Made by a program: the position numbers and the translations under genes. DNA of 64,000 nt from positions 175,855,240 through 175,919,239 of the forward strand of contig CM043944.1 of assembly GCA_014529385.2 (NCBI GenBank), given 5' to 3'. How positions within the stretch are numbered: the first letter of the stretch is position 1; every line of letters starts with the position of its first letter. Below are positions 63,222 to 64,000 of this stretch, piece by piece. This stretch comes from Adiantum capillus-veneris (lineage: Eukaryota > Streptophyta > Polypodiopsida > Polypodiales > Pteridaceae). Under the pieces are notes generated by a model. It had not been told where the DNA came from. It worked only from the letters and a program-made list of their open reading frames with translations, and did no database searches.

Positions 63222-64000
63222 TGTGTGTCTTGTGCATAGAAAACACACCTAGCATAAACAAATGTAGATAGCGTGTTGGTTCTTTTGGTAGTACCTAGGT
63301 GCCTACCCTTGACAACAAGCATCCTTGGCATGGGTGGTGTCCAAGAGCATCAAGAATTCATTTGAACCTAAAGTTGCGAGGGTTCAAATGATAAATATCC
63401 AGGCTCTAGGTGGATTCTCAAGGTGCGAACTAGAGCTTGAGCCTTCTAGGTTCTAGGTTGTTCGTCAAGGCTCGAACTAGAGCTTGAGCCTTCTAGGATA
63501 GTTGTTCATCAAGGCTCGAACTATAGCTCGAGCCTTGTTTATGTGATCAAGAACTTGTTGCAACTTGTTTCTTGTGAGAATTTCTGAAAGAAACTTTTAG
63601 CTCAACATGAATTTTAAGATGTTTTCATTCTAGTTGTGAAAGAATTATCAAATCCTAGCTATGTATCACTAGATAATTTATGCTAGTTCTCATCACACAT
63701 ACTAAACTATGACCTAAAGCAGCCTCATGAGCGTCTATGAAGGAAGAACCATATACCTAAGGAAGAATTGTTGGATTGCCATGCTAATGGGAGAGGGCAT
63801 GTGGCCTCTTGCCCTACACTTGCACATGAAGTAAACAATCATAGAAGACCTACATGGACGCGTGCCTTGCATAGAAAATGCACTTGCTGTAAACTAGTCT
63901 AGCAAGCATGTTATCTCTTTTGTTAGTACCTGGATGCCTACCCTTGACAGTGGGTAGCCTCGAATGGGTGGTGTACAACGACATCAAGAATGTAAGTTGA
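63222..64000. repeat. Direct repeat running off the window edge, with small palindromes
   Basis: 63222-63365 and 63862-64000 are diverged copies about 640 bp apart (shared CCTTGCATAGAAAA-like text, GTACCT(A/G)G(G/A)TGCCTACCC and GGGTGGTGT). Between them three copies of AAGGCTCGAACTA(G/T)AGCT(T/C)GAGCCTT lie at 63420-63545. This looks like the start of another tandem array. Confidence 0.75.

Overview
This window looks like nuclear DNA from a large, repeat-rich land-plant genome. The evidence is intron-bearing genes with GT/AG borders, plant-type LTR retrotransposons primed by initiator-Met or Asp tRNA, a CACTA (En/Spm) transposon with TNP2 and Transposase_24 proteins, a plant F-box gene, and many very long GA/CT tracts. 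The style suggests a fern or other seed-free plant, but the sequence does not prove this. There are no bacterial, organellar or CRISPR features.

Layout. 1-3.4 kb holds the only two host-type genes that look intact where visible. They converge: a Ulp1-like cysteine protease fused through an acidic linker to an FCP1/NIF-type HAD domain (+, its 5' part lies outside the window), and a two-exon gene of unknown function (-). 3.7-10.2 kb is a decayed Ty3/gypsy element on the minus strand with an extra RNase H, as in the Tat lineage. About 10.2-23.85 kb is a second, oppositely oriented Tat-like element: an LTR full of palindrome-cored ~286-bp repeats, an Asp-tRNA primer site, an untranslated leader with the same period, and gag. 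A 6,020-bp CACTA transposon with a GGC target duplication is nested in its leader. 23.9-26.9 kb is a decayed protein-kinase gene with a recognisable promoter, an unusual leader of eleven 87.5-bp half-repeats, three in-frame TAG stops and a poly(A) signal.

27-30.2 kb carries the gag, primer site and probable LTR of another retrotransposon (-). 30.6-32.3 kb is a small non-coding LTR element (TRIM-like). 33.2-34.4 kb is a three-copy tandem repeat. 34.5-39.8 kb is a non-coding LTR-type element (LARD-like), and an inverted relic of its interior lies at 49.9-50.8 kb. 41.3-47.9 kb is an F-box gene split by a young Ty1/copia element with 322-bp LTRs (3 differences) and target duplication CAACC. That copia is itself broken by an 11-bp tandem duplication in its reverse transcriptase.

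51-61.2 kb is an AT-rich tandem array whose better part has a ~545-bp higher-order period and TTAA-centred palindromes. 61.3-64 kb has fragments of a nepenthesin-type aspartic protease and of a CPL/FCP1-type BRCT domain in opposite orientations, then repeats running off the edge.

The window is mainly a record of nested insertion and decay. Several reading frames are broken by TAG where glutamine would fit (CAG to TAG), consistent with deamination of CHG-methylated cytosine. The most original observations are the protease-phosphatase fusion with Asp-to-Asn changes in both halves, the palindrome-cored satellites that keep a 286-bp register across the CACTA insertion, and the kinase gene's repeat leader.
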